This document shows, in pieces, positions 8,582 to 18,024 of a stretch of 64,000 bases of DNA. The notes beneath the pieces are model-generated. The model had not been told where the DNA came from. It ran no database searches and worked only from the letters and a program-made list of their open reading frames with translations. The number at the start of each line of letters is the position of its first letter. Positions within the stretch are counted from its first letter, which is position 1. Location of the stretch: the NCBI GenBank assembly GCA_006738865.1, contig AP019701.1:5157974-5221973 (forward strand), read 5' to 3'. Position numbers and translations under genes: made by a program. The DNA is from Allostella sp. ATCC 35155. Its GTDB lineage: Bacteria; Pseudomonadota; Alphaproteobacteria; ATCC43930; Allostellaceae.

Positions 8582-9880
8582 TCACGCCTTGATCAGCACC
8601 GCGACCCGGTGCATCGCGTTGCCGCCATAGCCCTGAGGGTTCCAGATGCCGGCGACCGGCGGCTGCATGCGGCCCTCGCTGTCCGTCGCGCGCACCCAGA
8701 TCTCGAAGTAGCCGGCCGAGGGCAGGGTCACCTCCGTCCGCCAGTTCTGCCAGCAGTACTTGTTCGGCGGCGCATCCACCGCGCAGGACTGCCATGTCTG
8801 GCCATAGTCGATGGTGACGTCGACGGCCTTGACGGTCTCCTCGCCCGCCCAGGCATGACCGCGAAGCGGAATCTTCCGCGTGCCGTCCGCCAGTTCGCTG
8901 CCGTTGCGCAGGTTGGTGATGATCGAACGGACCGGCATGGACTCCAGAACCTTGAAGTTCTTCGGATCCGCCTTGCCGCCCGGGATCATCGGCGTGATGG
9001 GCACCCGGTACGAGGTCGCCGTCATGCCGGGGCCGTCATGCTCGCGATCACGGACCCAGATGCGCTTCACCCACTTGGAGGAGGCCGATCCGGGATAGCC
9101 GGGCGCCACGACGCGCAGCGGGTAGCCGTGCACCGGCAGCAGCGGCTTGCCGTTCATGGCGAACGCCAGGAGGGTATGCTCCTCGAGCGCCTTGGCGATC
9201 GGCAGGCCGCGCGACAGGGTGACCCGGGCCGGGTCGCCCGACAGGTGCGGGTCCGCCGCGTAGTGGCCGGTATAGACCGCGGACGGCTTGAGGCCCGCGG
9301 CCTGCAGGACGTCCTTCAGCCGCACGCCGGTCCATTCGGGATTGCCGACACCGCCGTTGGTCCACTGGTTGCCCCGCGCTTCGGGGGTGAAGAAGCTGCG
9401 CCCGTTGCCGCCGCATTCGAGCTGCATCTTGTAGGTCACGCTCTCGAAGCGCTGCTTGATCTCGCCCAAAGTCAGCTTGAGCGGCGAGTTGACCTCTCCG
9501 TCGATCGTCAGCTCCCACGAATCCGGGTCGGCCGGCGGATCAGGGATATTGCCGTTGTTGCGGATGAAGAACTTGTCCGTCGGCGTGACGTCGTCGTCCA
9601 GCAGGTGCTCCGGCGTCTCGGCTACCAGCGGGCGGTCGCCGAGGACGGAGAGTTCCGCCTTGCCGTCCATCTTGAGGGGCTTGATGCCGGGCGCCTGGGC
9701 CAATGCCGCCGGCACAAGGCCGGAGGGCATGTTGCCGGCGAACGGGATGCTGCCGCCGACGGCCGCGCCCATGGCCGCCAAGCTCACGCCCTTGAGCAGG
9801 CCGCGACGCCCCAGTACCAGCGCGTCCGCGCGCTCGGGATCCTCGGCGTAGAGTTCGCGGATCGACCGTTCCTTGCGCAT
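8582..9880 (-). CDS. Sulfite oxidase-family molybdenum enzyme, Tat-exported
   Basis: 432 residues. A twin-arginine signal (LGRRGLLKGVSLAAMGAA, RR at 25-26) ends near ALAQA62, so the protein is folded in the cytoplasm with its molybdopterin and exported. The cofactor-binding cysteine is C156 in QLECGGNGRSFF; the C-terminal half has the Ig-like dimerisation domain of the family (VKAVDVTIDYGQTW, AGYFEIWVRATDSEGR). Start ATG 9880 has AAGGGGGAG in front. With the downstream cytochrome it likely oxidises sulfite in the periplasm; SoxC-like or other S-oxide chemistry is possible, since no other sox genes are near. Confidence 0.88.
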   Translation of the reverse strand: MRKERSIRELYAEDPERADALVLGRRGLLKGVSLAAMGAAVGGSIPFAGNMPSGLVPAALAQAPGIKPLKMDGKAELSVLGDRPLVAETPEHLLDDDVTPTDKFFIRNNGNIPDPPADPDSWELTIDGEVNSPLKLTLGEIKQRFESVTYKMQLECGGNGRSFFTPEARGNQWTNGGVGNPEWTGVRLKDVLQAAGLKPSAVYTGHYAADPHLSGDPARVTLSRGLPIAKALEEHTLLAFAMNGKPLLPVHGYPLRVVAPGYPGSASSKWVKRIWVRDREHDGPGMTATSYRVPITPMIPGGKADPKNFKVLESMPVRSIITNLRNGSELADGTRKIPLRGHAWAGEETVKAVDVTIDYGQTWQSCAVDAPPNKYCWQNWRTEVTLPSAGYFEIWVRATDSEGRMQPPVAGIWNPQGYGGNAMHRVAVLIKA

Positions 9881-10095
9881 CGTCTCCCCCTTCCGATTTC
9901 GGGTCAGGATTATCCGGGGCCACCATACCAATCCTTGGATGACGGACCACCGTCGGGCGAAAAGAATTCTGCCATTCCGCACGACGGAGTGCATTTGGAA
10001 GATTCAAATGCCCCGCAGCGGCGACTATTGTCGGAAACCGCGCCGCCTCGGCGGGCGGCGGCACGGTTCTCGGCAGGAGAAGGCGGCAGCGAGCG

Positions 10096-12690
10096 ATGAG
10101 CAGCAACGCGAGCAAATCCGACGGCCTGACCGAGGAGGTGCAGTCGGCGCCGACGCCGGAACGGCCGACCCGCAGTGGCGCCATCACCGCCCTGCTGGTT
10201 GCGACCAACCTCTTCATCCTGGTGGTCGCCGGAGCGATCGGAGTCTGGCTGACCGAGCGGTATGCCGATTTCGTGCGCAATTCCGATCGGGCCGCTGCGG
10301 CGCGCGTGGTCGACGTCGCGACGCGCGAGATGCTCTGGACCAATCACCTCGGCCTCATCCAGGGATTGGCCGGGCTGATCGCGGAGAACCCGACCGTGCG
10401 TTCTCTGGTCACGGAGACGGATCAGGATCGGATCAAGGCGGTGCTGGCCAACGAGTTCGGCCGCGACCTCCTGACCAGCGGCGCCGTGCGCATGCTGGGG
10501 CTCGCCGTCTACGCTCCCGATCTCCGCAAGATCGGCGAGCGCTGGGGCGACCGCACCAGCGAGGCGCCCGCTCGCGCCGCGCCGGCCGACCTCATCGCCG
10601 CCGTCCGCAATCGCCCGGGCCGCGAGCGGTTGCGGCAGCTCGTCCATGTCTGGAGGGACGGCGGCACCCCGATCCTGACGATCGTGGCGCCGCTGGGCGG
10701 CCTGCGGGTGACGGGATATGTCTTCGTGCATGTCGATCCGCTGAATGCGCTGGGCCGCCTCGACGAGCGGGTCGGCAGCCACGTCACCATCATCGAGCAC
10801 GGGGGCGACCGGGTGCTCCGGGCGCTGGAGAATGTCGAGCGGCCGAGCAATGGCGGCGCCGTCGACGAGACCCGCGTGACGCTGGCCAGTCCCGAGGGTG
10901 TGGCGTTCGCCGACGCCCGGCTGCGTCGCGACATGGGCGCCCTGGAAGCGTTCCTCGCCGCCGAACTGAACCGGTCGCTGATCATCTTCGTGGTGCTCGG
11001 CGGGCTTGCCGCAGTTCTCGGCATCGGCACCGTCTGGGCTGCCCTGCGCCGCGCCCGTCGTCGCGAGGACGCCTATGCCGCGGCCCTGGCGGAGCGCGCG
11101 CGGGCCCTGGAAGCGACCAACGCCTATCTGATGACGGCCCGCGACGAGGCGGAGGCGGCGCGGAGCGCGGCGGAGCGTGCGACACAGGCGAAGTCGGAGT
11201 TCCTGGCGAACATGAGCCACGAGCTGCGGACGCCGCTCAACGCGATCATCGGCTACAGCGAGATCCTGCTGGAGGAGGCCGAGGACCAGGAGCTGGACGA
11301 TTTCGCCCCGGACCTGGAGCGCATCCGGACGGCGGGCAAGCACCTGCTGACGATCATCAACGACATCCTGGACCTGTCGAAGATCGAGGCGGGGCGGATG
11401 GACGTGCATATCGAACCCATCGACCTCGGCTTCCTGGTGCACGAGGTGGAGACGCTGATCCGGCCGCTGGCGGAGAAGAACGGCAACCGGCTGGAACTCG
11501 TCTGCCCGGACGACATCGGGCGGATGACGTCCGACAGCCAGAAGATCAAGCAGTGCCTGCTCAACCTCGCCGGCAATGCCGCAAAATTCACCAGCAACGG
11601 GACCATCCGCATCGTCGTCAACCGCAACGTCGAGGACGGCATCGGCATCGTCCGCTTCTCGATCGAGGACACCGGGATCGGGATGACCGAGGAGCAGATG
11701 GGCAAGCTGTTCCGGGCGTTCACCCAGGCGGATTCCTCGACGACGAAGAAGTATGGCGGCACCGGCCTCGGGCTGGCCATCTGCAAGCACTTCGCCGCGA
11801 TGCTGGGCGGCGACATCACGGTCGCCAGCACGGTCGGGGTCGGCACGACCTTCTCGATGTGGCTGCCGGACCCGGCCCCGGGCGAGGTGGCGCCCGGACC
11901 GTCGGCGGCCGCCCAGGCCCTGGTGCGCGAGGCCTCGATCGCGGCCACCGGCGGCACCGGGCAGAAGATCCTGGTGGTGGACGACGACCCCAATGTCCAC
12001 AATCTGCTGGGCGCCATCCTCGGCAAGGAGGGCTATCTCGCCCTCCACGCCTATTCCGGCGAGGAGGCGCTGGAGATGGCGCGGAGCGAGCGACCGGCAT
12101 TGATTACGCTCGACGTGATGATGCCCAAGGTGAACGGCTGGTCGGTGCTGACCGCCCTCAAGGCCGATGCCGAGATCGACCATATCCCGGTCGTGATGGT
12201 GACGATCAGCGACGAGCGCGGCCTCGGCTACTCGCTGGGGGCGGTGGAGTTCCTGACCAAGCCGATCGACCGGGCGCGGCTGGTTGCCGTCGTCCGCCGG
12301 TTTGCGACCGACGCCTCGCGGCGGACCGTGCTCATCGTCGAGGACGACGATGCGAACCGCGACCTCATGCGGCGGGCCGTCGAGGCCGGCGGGCTGGAGG
12401 CGGCCGAGGCGACGAACGGTCTGCGCGGCCTCGAATGGATGCGCGCCAATTCCGCACCCTGCCTGATCCTCCTCGATCTGATGATGCCGGAGATCGACGG
12501 CTTCGGCTTCCTCGAGGAGATCCGCTCGGACCCGAGCTGGCGGGACATCCCGGTCGTCGTGGTCACGGCCAAGACGCTGACGGCGCAGGAGCACGAGTAT
12601 CTCAGCCACCGCACGCAGCAGGTCGTGGCCAAGAGCGATCACACGACCGTCGATCTGGCGGAAGCGATCCGCACGGCCATCCCGTCCTAG
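10096..12690 (+). CDS. Hybrid sensor histidine kinase with two receiver domains
   Basis: 864 residues in the inner membrane. Two transmembrane helices (about 28-52 and 294-317) bracket a roughly 240-residue periplasmic sensor region of unrecognised fold. Then come a coiled-coil linker, HisKA with phospho-acceptor H375 ([17 protein letters not shown]), a HATPase domain ([21 protein letters not shown]) and two receivers with acceptor aspartates D673 ([11 protein letters not shown]) and D794 ([11 protein letters not shown]). No HPt or DNA-binding domain is attached, so the output goes to partners elsewhere. The gene diverges from the sulfite-oxidase-like gene; the ligand is unknown. Confidence 0.92.
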   Translation: MSSNASKSDGLTEEVQSAPTPERPTRSGAITALLVATNLFILVVAGAIGVWLTERYADFVRNSDRAAAARVVDVATREMLWTNHLGLIQGLAGLIAENPTVRSLVTETDQDRIKAVLANEFGRDLLTSGAVRMLGLAVYAPDLRKIGERWGDRTSEAPARAAPADLIAAVRNRPGRERLRQLVHVWRDGGTPILTIVAPLGGLRVTGYVFVHVDPLNALGRLDERVGSHVTIIEHGGDRVLRALENVERPSNGGAVDETRVTLASPEGVAFADARLRRDMGALEAFLAAELNRSLIIFVVLGGLAAVLGIGTVWAALRRARRREDAYAAALAERARALEATNAYLMTARDEAEAARSAAERATQAKSEFLANMSHELRTPLNAIIGYSEILLEEAEDQELDDFAPDLERIRTAGKHLLTIINDILDLSKIEAGRMDVHIEPIDLGFLVHEVETLIRPLAEKNGNRLELVCPDDIGRMTSDSQKIKQCLLNLAGNAAKFTSNGTIRIVVNRNVEDGIGIVRFSIEDTGIGMTEEQMGKLFRAFTQADSSTTKKYGGTGLGLAICKHFAAMLGGDITVASTVGVGTTFSMWLPDPAPGEVAPGPSAAAQALVREASIAATGGTGQKILVVDDDPNVHNLLGAILGKEGYLALHAYSGEEALEMARSERPALITLDVMMPKVNGWSVLTALKADAEIDHIPVVMVTISDERGLGYSLGAVEFLTKPIDRARLVAVVRRFATDASRRTVLIVEDDDANRDLMRRAVEAGGLEAAEATNGLRGLEWMRANSAPCLILLDLMMPEIDGFGFLEEIRSDPSWRDIPVVVVTAKTLTAQEHEYLSHRTQQVVAKSDHTTVDLAEAIRTAIPS

Positions 12691-12697
12691 AGGCGGT

Positions 12698-12725
12698 TTG
12701 CCGCGCCGCGCCGACGGTCTATATT
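12698..12725 (+). promoter_or_regulatory. Sigma-70-type promoter candidate
   Basis: TTGCCG and TATATT separated by 16 bp, 36 bp before the ATG of the exported rhodanese gene and just after the kinase stop. The -10 is good, the -35 moderate. Confidence 0.45.
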
Positions 12726-12760
12726 CAAGAGCGCCCATCGGTGGCGCAGGGAGATCGCGA

Positions 12761-13210
12761 ATGATGAAGCGTGTGGCGCTACTGGTCGCGTTCGGACTTC
12801 TCGCCGTCATGCCGGCGCAGCCGGTTGCCGCGCAGGCGCAGTCTGCGGCGGCGACTGCGCCGATGGAGATTGCCGGCGCCAAGACGGTGAACGCGGACAA
12901 GATCATCGATCTGTTCGATGCGCACCCCAACCTCGTGATTCTCGACAATCGGCGGGCCGAGGACTACGACGCCGGCCACATCGAGGGCGCGGTGCGCGTT
13001 CTCGACACGGACCTGACGGCCGAGAAGATGGCCGGCCTGGCGCCGGAGAAGGATCGACCGGTCCTGTTCTACTGCAACGGCCTCGCCTGCGGCCGCGCGG
13101 CCAAGGCCACTGCGATGGCGGTGGGCTGGGGCTATACGAACGTCCACTACTATGCCCTCGGCATGGACGAGTGGAAGAAGATGCAGCTGCCGCTGGCGAC
13201 GGCACAGTAG
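12761..13210 (+). CDS. Exported rhodanese-domain protein
   Basis: 149 residues with a signal peptide (KRVALLVAFGLLAVMPAQPVAAQA, cleavage near 26) and one rhodanese domain. The active loop is CNGLACGRA with C105; a second cysteine (C110) lies in the loop and could form a disulfide in the periplasm. ATG 12761 and ATG 12764 are adjacent; AGGGAG lies 7 nt upstream. A promoter candidate lies just before it. Periplasmic rhodaneses are linked to sulfur-compound or redox handling, but no specific substrate can be given. Confidence 0.82.
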   Translation: MMKRVALLVAFGLLAVMPAQPVAAQAQSAAATAPMEIAGAKTVNADKIIDLFDAHPNLVILDNRRAEDYDAGHIEGAVRVLDTDLTAEKMAGLAPEKDRPVLFYCNGLACGRAAKATAMAVGWGYTNVHYYALGMDEWKKMQLPLATAQ

Positions 13211-13253
13211 CGTCGATTGCAGCCGGCGGGCGCGGGGCCTACATTCCGCGCCC

Positions 13254-13988
13254 ATGAATGCCAAGATCCCCGCGACCGGTCGGCGCCCCATGATCGGGAT
13301 CACCCTCGATTCCGAACAGCCGGGCGGCTATTCCAAGATGCCGTGGTATGCGCTGCGCGAGAACTACTGCGCGGCGGTCGCGGCGGCCGGCGGCCTGCCG
13401 ATGCTGCTGCCGCACGAGCCCGACCGGGCTGGTGACTATCTGGATCGCATCGACGGCCTGGTGATCACCGGGGGTGCGTTCGATGTCGACCCCGCGCTGT
13501 TCGGCGCCGGAACGCGCCACTCGACCGTCCGGACTAAGGACCGCCGCACGGCGTTCGAGCTGGCCGTCACGCGCGGCGCGCTGGAGCGCCGCCTGCCCGT
13601 CCTCGGCATCTGCGGCGGCCAGCAGCTCATGGCGGTCGTGCTCGGAGGCACGCTCGTCCAGCATATCCCGGACGAAGTTCCGGGCGCGCTGGCCCATGAA
13701 CAACCCAATCCGCGGACCGAGCCGGGGCATGCCGTGCGCGTCGCGACCGGCACGCTGCTGCACCGGATCGTCGGCGTCGAGGAACTGCCGGTCAACAGCG
13801 CCCACCATCAGGCGGTCCGGACCGTGCCGCCGGGCATCGTGGTCGATGCGGTGGCGCCCGACGGCGTCATCGAGGGGATCGAGGATCCCGGCCAGCGCTT
13901 CTGTCTCGGGGTGCAGTGGCACCCGGAATATGCGATCAGCGACGGCGACAGCCGCATCTTCCAGGCGTTCGTGGCCGCGGCGGGTTGA
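13254..13988 (+). CDS. Gamma-glutamyl-GABA hydrolase-like class I amidotransferase (peptidase C26)
   Basis: 244 residues, cytoplasmic. The glutamine-amidotransferase triad is C120 (LGICGGQQ), H223 and E225 (VQWHPEYA). The family includes PuuD, which hydrolyses gamma-glutamyl-GABA in putrescine breakdown. The start ATG 13254 lies 43 bp after the rhodanese stop; an upstream in-frame extension would overlap that gene and is rejected. The following pseudouridine synthase starts 1 bp after the stop. Co-occurrence in the window with a GlnT-like protein and a polyamine-type importer is suggestive of amine catabolism, though they are 8 kb apart. Confidence 0.85.
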   Translation: MNAKIPATGRRPMIGITLDSEQPGGYSKMPWYALRENYCAAVAAAGGLPMLLPHEPDRAGDYLDRIDGLVITGGAFDVDPALFGAGTRHSTVRTKDRRTAFELAVTRGALERRLPVLGICGGQQLMAVVLGGTLVQHIPDEVPGALAHEQPNPRTEPGHAVRVATGTLLHRIVGVEELPVNSAHHQAVRTVPPGIVVDAVAPDGVIEGIEDPGQRFCLGVQWHPEYAISDGDSRIFQAFVAAAG

Positions 13989-13989
13989 G

Positions 13990-14844
13990 ATGAGCTCCGC
14001 CAGTCCGCCGCCGGATGCCGCCAGGGGCGACCGCATCGCCAAGGTGCTGGCGCGCGCCGGCCTCTGCTCGCGTCGCGATGCCGAGCGCTGGATTGCGGAA
14101 GGCCGGGTTCGGGTCAACGGCCGCCTGCTGGACACGCCGGCATGCGTCGTGGGCCCCGCCGACCAGATCGTGGTCGACGGCAAGCCGCTTCCGGCTGCCG
14201 ATCGCACGCGCCTGTGGCGATTCCACAAGCCGGCGGGCGTGGTGACGACCCACCGAGATCCGCAAGGCCGCCCGACGCTGTTCGACATGCTGCCGCCGGA
14301 GCTGCCGCGCGTCATCTCGGTCGGCCGGCTCGACCTCAACAGCGAGGGCCTGATCCTGCTCACCAACGACGGTGCATTGGCCCGCCGCCTGGAGCTGCCG
14401 TCGACCGGCTGGGTGCGCCGCTACCGCGTTCGCGTCCATGGCTATGTCGACCCTGCGCGGCTGGCCACCCTCGAATCCGGGGTGGTGGTGGAGGGGATCG
14501 CGTACGGGCCGATCCGCGCCGTTCTCGATGGCCAGAAGGGCGAGAATGCTTGGCTGACGGTCAGCCTGCAGGAAGGCAAGAACCGCGAGATCCGCCGCGT
14601 GATGGACCATCTCGGCTATCAGACCAGCCGTCTCATCCGGGTCGCCTACGGTCCGTTCCAGCTGGGCGAGCTGGAGCGCGGGTCCGCCGCAGAGGTGCCC
14701 GGGCGCGTCCTGCGCGATCAGCTCGGCGGCGCGCCGGAGGCGGCAACCAGCCGCGTCCGAGGCGAAGGAAGTCGCGGCCGCGACCCGGAGGGCGACCGCC
14801 CGGCCGGCGGGAAGCCCCAGCGGCGGCCCCCGCGGCCGCGATGA
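13990..14844 (+). CDS. RsuA/RluB-family rRNA pseudouridine synthase
   Basis: 284 residues: an N-terminal S4 RNA-binding domain (RIAKVLARAGLCSRRDAERW, 15-34) and the synthase domain with catalytic D115 in GRLDLNSEGLILLTND. Family members convert specific uridines of 16S (RsuA) or 23S rRNA (RluB) into pseudouridine; presence of the S4 domain and genome position favour RluB, but this is not decisive. The C-terminal 45 residues are Arg/Gly/Pro-rich, basic and probably disordered, perhaps aiding rRNA binding. The stop overlaps rsmD in an ATGA. Confidence 0.88.
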   Translation: MSSASPPPDAARGDRIAKVLARAGLCSRRDAERWIAEGRVRVNGRLLDTPACVVGPADQIVVDGKPLPAADRTRLWRFHKPAGVVTTHRDPQGRPTLFDMLPPELPRVISVGRLDLNSEGLILLTNDGALARRLELPSTGWVRRYRVRVHGYVDPARLATLESGVVVEGIAYGPIRAVLDGQKGENAWLTVSLQEGKNREIRRVMDHLGYQTSRLIRVAYGPFQLGELERGSAAEVPGRVLRDQLGGAPEAATSRVRGEGSRGRDPEGDRPAGGKPQRRPPRPR

Positions 14845-15404
14845 GCCTGCGAATCGCCGGCGGCCGCCATCGCGGCCGCCCGCTGCGGGCGCTCGAGGGC
14901 ACGGCCACTCGGCCGACGGCCGCGCGCGTTCGCGAAGCCGTGTTCGACATCCTGCTTCACGGCCGCCCGGCAGCGCTGCAGCCTCTCCAAGGCGCGCACG
15001 TTCTGGATGCCTTCGCCGGTACGGGCGCGCTCGGCCTAGAGGCGCTCTCGCGCGGGGCGGCGCACGCGACTTTCCTCGAGCGCGACCGGGCGGCGCTTGC
15101 CCTGCTGCGCGCCAACGTCGAGACCCTGGGCGAAGCCGGGCGCTGCGCGGTCGTCGCGGGGGACGCCACGGCGCCGGGACGGGCGCCCGAGCCGGCGGGC
15201 ATCGTGCTGCTCGACCCGCCCTACGGCGAAGCGATGGTCGAGAAGGCCCTGGGCGCACTGACCGGGGCCGGCTGGATCGCCGCCGGAACGGTGGTCGTCG
15301 CCGAGGGCGCGGAGCGCGACCCGTTCGCGCTGCCGCCCGGGTTCCGTCTGGTCGACGAGCGGCGTTACGGCCGCACGGTCGTCCGCTTCCTCGCGTTCGG
15401 ATAG
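14841..15404 (+). CDS. rsmD: 16S rRNA (guanine966-N2)-methyltransferase RsmD
   Basis: 187-residue SAM-dependent methyltransferase. SAM-binding motif VLDAFAGTGALGLEALSRG at 54-72 and catalytic DPPY at 125-128. N-terminal RIAGGRHRGRPL with TRPT a little further on is typical of RsmD. It is translationally coupled to the pseudouridine synthase, so two ribosome-modifying enzymes form one unit. It converges with the cytochrome gene, stops being 1 bp apart. Confidence 0.92.
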   Translation: MSLRIAGGRHRGRPLRALEGTATRPTAARVREAVFDILLHGRPAALQPLQGAHVLDAFAGTGALGLEALSRGAAHATFLERDRAALALLRANVETLGEAGRCAVVAGDATAPGRAPEPAGIVLLDPPYGEAMVEKALGALTGAGWIAAGTVVVAEGAERDPFALPPGFRLVDERRYGRTVVRFLAFG

Positions 15405-15405
15405 G

Positions 15406-16215
15406 TCATCGGCAGGGCGCGTCGCCGCAGACCTTTCGCTTCTTCATGGCGCCGAGATAGGAGAGGATCGCATTGCGATCGGTCTCCGGCAGGTGACCGA
15501 AGCTCGGCATCTTGCTGCGCAGGCGATAGCTCTCCGGCGCGGCGATGAACGCCCGCAGGTGGTGCTGCGCCCAGTATTCCGTGACGTTCTTTGGGACGTT
15601 GAGTTCGGGCCCGGTGTGACCCCCGATCTGATTGACCGCATGGCACGGCATGCAGTTCTGGACGAAGAGGCGGAAGCCGCGCTGGGCGCGCTCGCCCGAG
15701 GCGGGGGGCGGGGCGGCCCCGCCATAGCGCTGCCCGAACGAGGTCACCGAAAGCTGGGCCAGCTTGTAGGGCCAGCGATAGTGCGGGTCGTCGCTCGCCA
15801 CGTCGGTCCAGACGAGATAGTAGGGGGCGGGTGTGATCTTCGAGGCGCCCTTGGCAAAGGGCTCCCAGGGATCTTCCGGGGCCCGGTCGAGGTCGCGGGT
15901 GGCGACGACGCCGTTGCCGGACAGTGCGCGCGCCAGATCCATCGAGGGCGCATAGCCGTCGACCGCCGTCAGAACCAGTTCCGCTCCTTCCGCGGCCCAG
16001 GCATCGACCTCCGGCCAGGCCTTGCGCAGCAAGGTGGCGAGCGGATATCCCTCGAAGCGCTTGGCGGTCTTGTAGACCGGATCCTGCACCGTGACGGTCA
16101 CCCGGTCGATGCCGGCGATCAGACTGTCGATCGGCACCGGCGGCGCGGAGGGGTCCGCCCGTGCCGCGCCGATGATCGAGAACAGGATGAGGAGAAGGGC
16201 GGCAGGGCGGATCAT
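15406..16215 (-). CDS. Exported mono-haem cytochrome c with an unidentified N-terminal domain
   Basis: 269 residues. A Sec signal peptide (residues 1-20, ending GAARA) is followed by a domain of about 140 residues (28-165), then a cytochrome c domain with C188-M-P-C191-H192 and distal M236 (KMPSFG). The N-terminal part (RFEGYPLATLLRKAW, DGYAP, YYLVW) recalls small molybdopterin-oxidase-like folds but has no cofactor cysteine; I cannot assign it. ATG 16215 is used; an upstream TTG would add two residues. It starts 7 bp after the grpE stop on the same strand. An electron-transfer role in the periplasm is inferred. Confidence 0.75.
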   Translation of the reverse strand: MIRPAALLLILFSIIGAARADPSAPPVPIDSLIAGIDRVTVTVQDPVYKTAKRFEGYPLATLLRKAWPEVDAWAAEGAELVLTAVDGYAPSMDLARALSGNGVVATRDLDRAPEDPWEPFAKGASKITPAPYYLVWTDVASDDPHYRWPYKLAQLSVTSFGQRYGGAAPPPASGERAQRGFRLFVQNCMPCHAVNQIGGHTGPELNVPKNVTEYWAQHHLRAFIAAPESYRLRSKMPSFGHLPETDRNAILSYLGAMKKRKVCGDAPCR

Positions 16216-16222
16216 GGGCAAC

Positions 16223-16828
16223 CTATCCGAGGGTCGGTTCGTCGTCGGCGATCGGAGGTACCGCGGTGGCGGCCGGGGCGGCCGACTTCGCGACCCCCAC
16301 GAGCGCCGGTCGCAGCAACCGGTCGTACATGACCCAGCCTGCTTGCAGACACTGGACCACGGTTCCGTTGGGTTGATCCGTGCCCGGCACTTCGAACATC
16401 GCCTGGTGGCGGTTGGGATCGAAGGGCGTCCCGACGGGATCGACCCGCTCGATGCCGTGGCGACCGAATCCGGCGAGCAGTTCGCGCTCGGTCAGCTCCA
16501 CGCCCTCGACGAAGCTGCGGACCGCCTCGTCGCCACGGGCGGCCGCCGGCAGGGCCTCGAGCGCACGGCGCAGATTGTCGGCCACGGAAAGCATGTCCCG
16601 CGCCAGATTGGTGGCGGCGTATTTCGCCACGTCCTGGCGCTCGCGCTCGCCGCGGCGGCGGATGTTCTCCGCCTCGGCCACGGCGCGCAGATACTGGTCC
16701 TTCAGGCCCGCAATCTCGGTCTCGAGCTGCACGATCCGATCGGCCGCGTCGTCGGCGCCGGCGTCTGCGGCCTGGGAATCGTTGACGGGTTCCGGCCTCT
16801 GGGCCGGATCCGGATGCTGTGCGTTCAT
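16223..16828 (-). CDS. grpE: Nucleotide exchange factor GrpE
   Basis: 201 residues. An acidic, disordered N-terminus leads into a long coiled coil (about 30-75, KDQYLRAVAEAENIRRRGER) and the C-terminal beta-domain that opens DnaK (FDPNRHQAMFEVP, GTVVQCLQAGWVMYDRLLRPA). GrpE releases ADP from DnaK during protein folding. It lies 16 bp downstream of hrcA on the same strand, the usual alphaproteobacterial hrcA-grpE pair; dnaK and dnaJ are not in the window. Confidence 0.96.
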   Translation of the reverse strand: MNAQHPDPAQRPEPVNDSQAADAGADDAADRIVQLETEIAGLKDQYLRAVAEAENIRRRGERERQDVAKYAATNLARDMLSVADNLRRALEALPAAARGDEAVRSFVEGVELTERELLAGFGRHGIERVDPVGTPFDPNRHQAMFEVPGTDQPNGTVVQCLQAGWVMYDRLLRPALVGVAKSAAPAATAVPPIADDEPTLG

Positions 16829-16844
16829 GAACTTTCGACCTGTT

Positions 16845-17903
16845 TCAACCGATGATACGCCCGATCACCTTGGCCGTGTAGTCGACCATCGGAATGATCC
16901 GGGCATAATTGATCCGCGTCGGTCCGATCACCCCGATCGCTCCGACGATCTGCTCCCGGCTGTTGTGATAGGGCGCGATGACTACGGAACAGCCGGTGTT
17001 GGCGAAAAGATTGTGCTCGGCGCCGATGAAGATCTGGACGCCCTCGCCGAACTGCGTCGCGTCGAGGAGCTGCAGCATCGAGTCCTTGGCGTCCAGCATC
17101 TCGAACAGCGTGCGGATCTTCTCGAGATCCTCCAGCGCGGTGACGTTGCCGAGAAGGTTCGCTTGGCCGCGAACGATCAGCGCGCCTTCGTTGCGGCCGC
17201 CGGCCCAGGTGGCCAGTCCCGCGGCGACGACGCGGCTGGCCAGCTCGTCGAGCTGCGCGCGGTGGCCTTCCAGTTCGGCGGTGATCTCGTTCTTGGCTTC
17301 CTCGATGGTGCGGCCGCTCAGGCGGGCGTTGAGGTAGTTGCCGGCCCGAACAAGAGCGGAAGGCGGCATGCCGACCGGCACCTCGACGATCCGGTTCTCG
17401 ACCAGACCATCCTCGGTCACCATGACGACGAGGGCCCGGCCGGGGCCCAGATGCACGAACTCGATGTGGCGCAGCGAGCGCTCGACCTTGGGTGCGAAGA
17501 CGACGCCCGCGCAGCGGGACAGGCCGGACAGCAGCTCGCCCGCCTCCTCCAGCACTTGTCCGACGCTCCGTCCGGCCGCGGCACAGCGCCCGTCGATGTT
17601 CCGCCGCTCGTCCTCGCTCAGGCGACCGACCTCGAGCAAGCCGTTGACGAACAGGCGCACCCCGGCCTCGGTCGGCAGGCGGCCGGCCGACGTATGGGGC
17701 GCGTAGAGGAGCCCGGCATCCTCGAGGTCGGCCATCACGTTGCGGATGGTGGCCGGCGAGAGCTGCTGCCCCAGGCGCCGCGAAATGGTGCGCGAGCCGA
17801 CCGGTTCGCCTGTTTCCATGTAGGCGTCGACGATCACGCGGAAGATTTCGCGCGACCGCTCGTTCAGCTCGGTGACCATTCCGTTTCGGAACGGTTGCAT
17901 CAT
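16845..17903 (-). CDS. hrcA: Heat-inducible transcription repressor HrcA
   Basis: About 352 residues: N-terminal winged helix (ELNERSREIFRVIVDAYMET, GEPVGSRTISRRL, LSPATIRNVMADLE), a GAF-like core and C-terminal NYARIIPMVDYTAKVIG. HrcA represses heat-shock operons by binding CIRCE elements and is kept active by GroESL. Adjacent ATGs at 17903 and 17900 are used; Met9 (17879), directly before TELNERSREIF, is a plausible shorter start because no clear ribosome site decides between them. No CIRCE-like repeat was found upstream in the 120 bp before the divergent gene. Confidence 0.93.
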   Translation of the reverse strand: MMQPFRNGMVTELNERSREIFRVIVDAYMETGEPVGSRTISRRLGQQLSPATIRNVMADLEDAGLLYAPHTSAGRLPTEAGVRLFVNGLLEVGRLSEDERRNIDGRCAAAGRSVGQVLEEAGELLSGLSRCAGVVFAPKVERSLRHIEFVHLGPGRALVVMVTEDGLVENRIVEVPVGMPPSALVRAGNYLNARLSGRTIEEAKNEITAELEGHRAQLDELASRVVAAGLATWAGGRNEGALIVRGQANLLGNVTALEDLEKIRTLFEMLDAKDSMLQLLDATQFGEGVQIFIGAEHNLFANTGCSVVIAPYHNSREQIVGAIGVIGPTRINYARIIPMVDYTAKVIGRIIG

Positions 17904-18024
17904 CCGAACAGCATTACCACTGACACCGTCGCATAACTGGGAGCGCGTCCGATCACCGTCAATGCACGAACCCTCCGATCGTGGGATACCATGCCACCAG
18001 CGGAACGGTGGAGAAAATTGAACC

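Noticed and set aside
9910-12948. A 1012-codon minus-strand frame opposite the hybrid kinase
   Set aside because: Arg/Ala/Gly-rich shadow of the plus-strand kinase, which has complete HisKA, HATPase and receiver motifs.
16380-17936. A 518-codon plus-strand frame across grpE and hrcA
   Set aside because: Antisense shadow; both minus-strand genes have clear family motifs.
17904-18024. CIRCE element expected upstream of hrcA
   Set aside because: No TTAGCACTC-N9-GAGTGCTAA or close variant is present in this gap.
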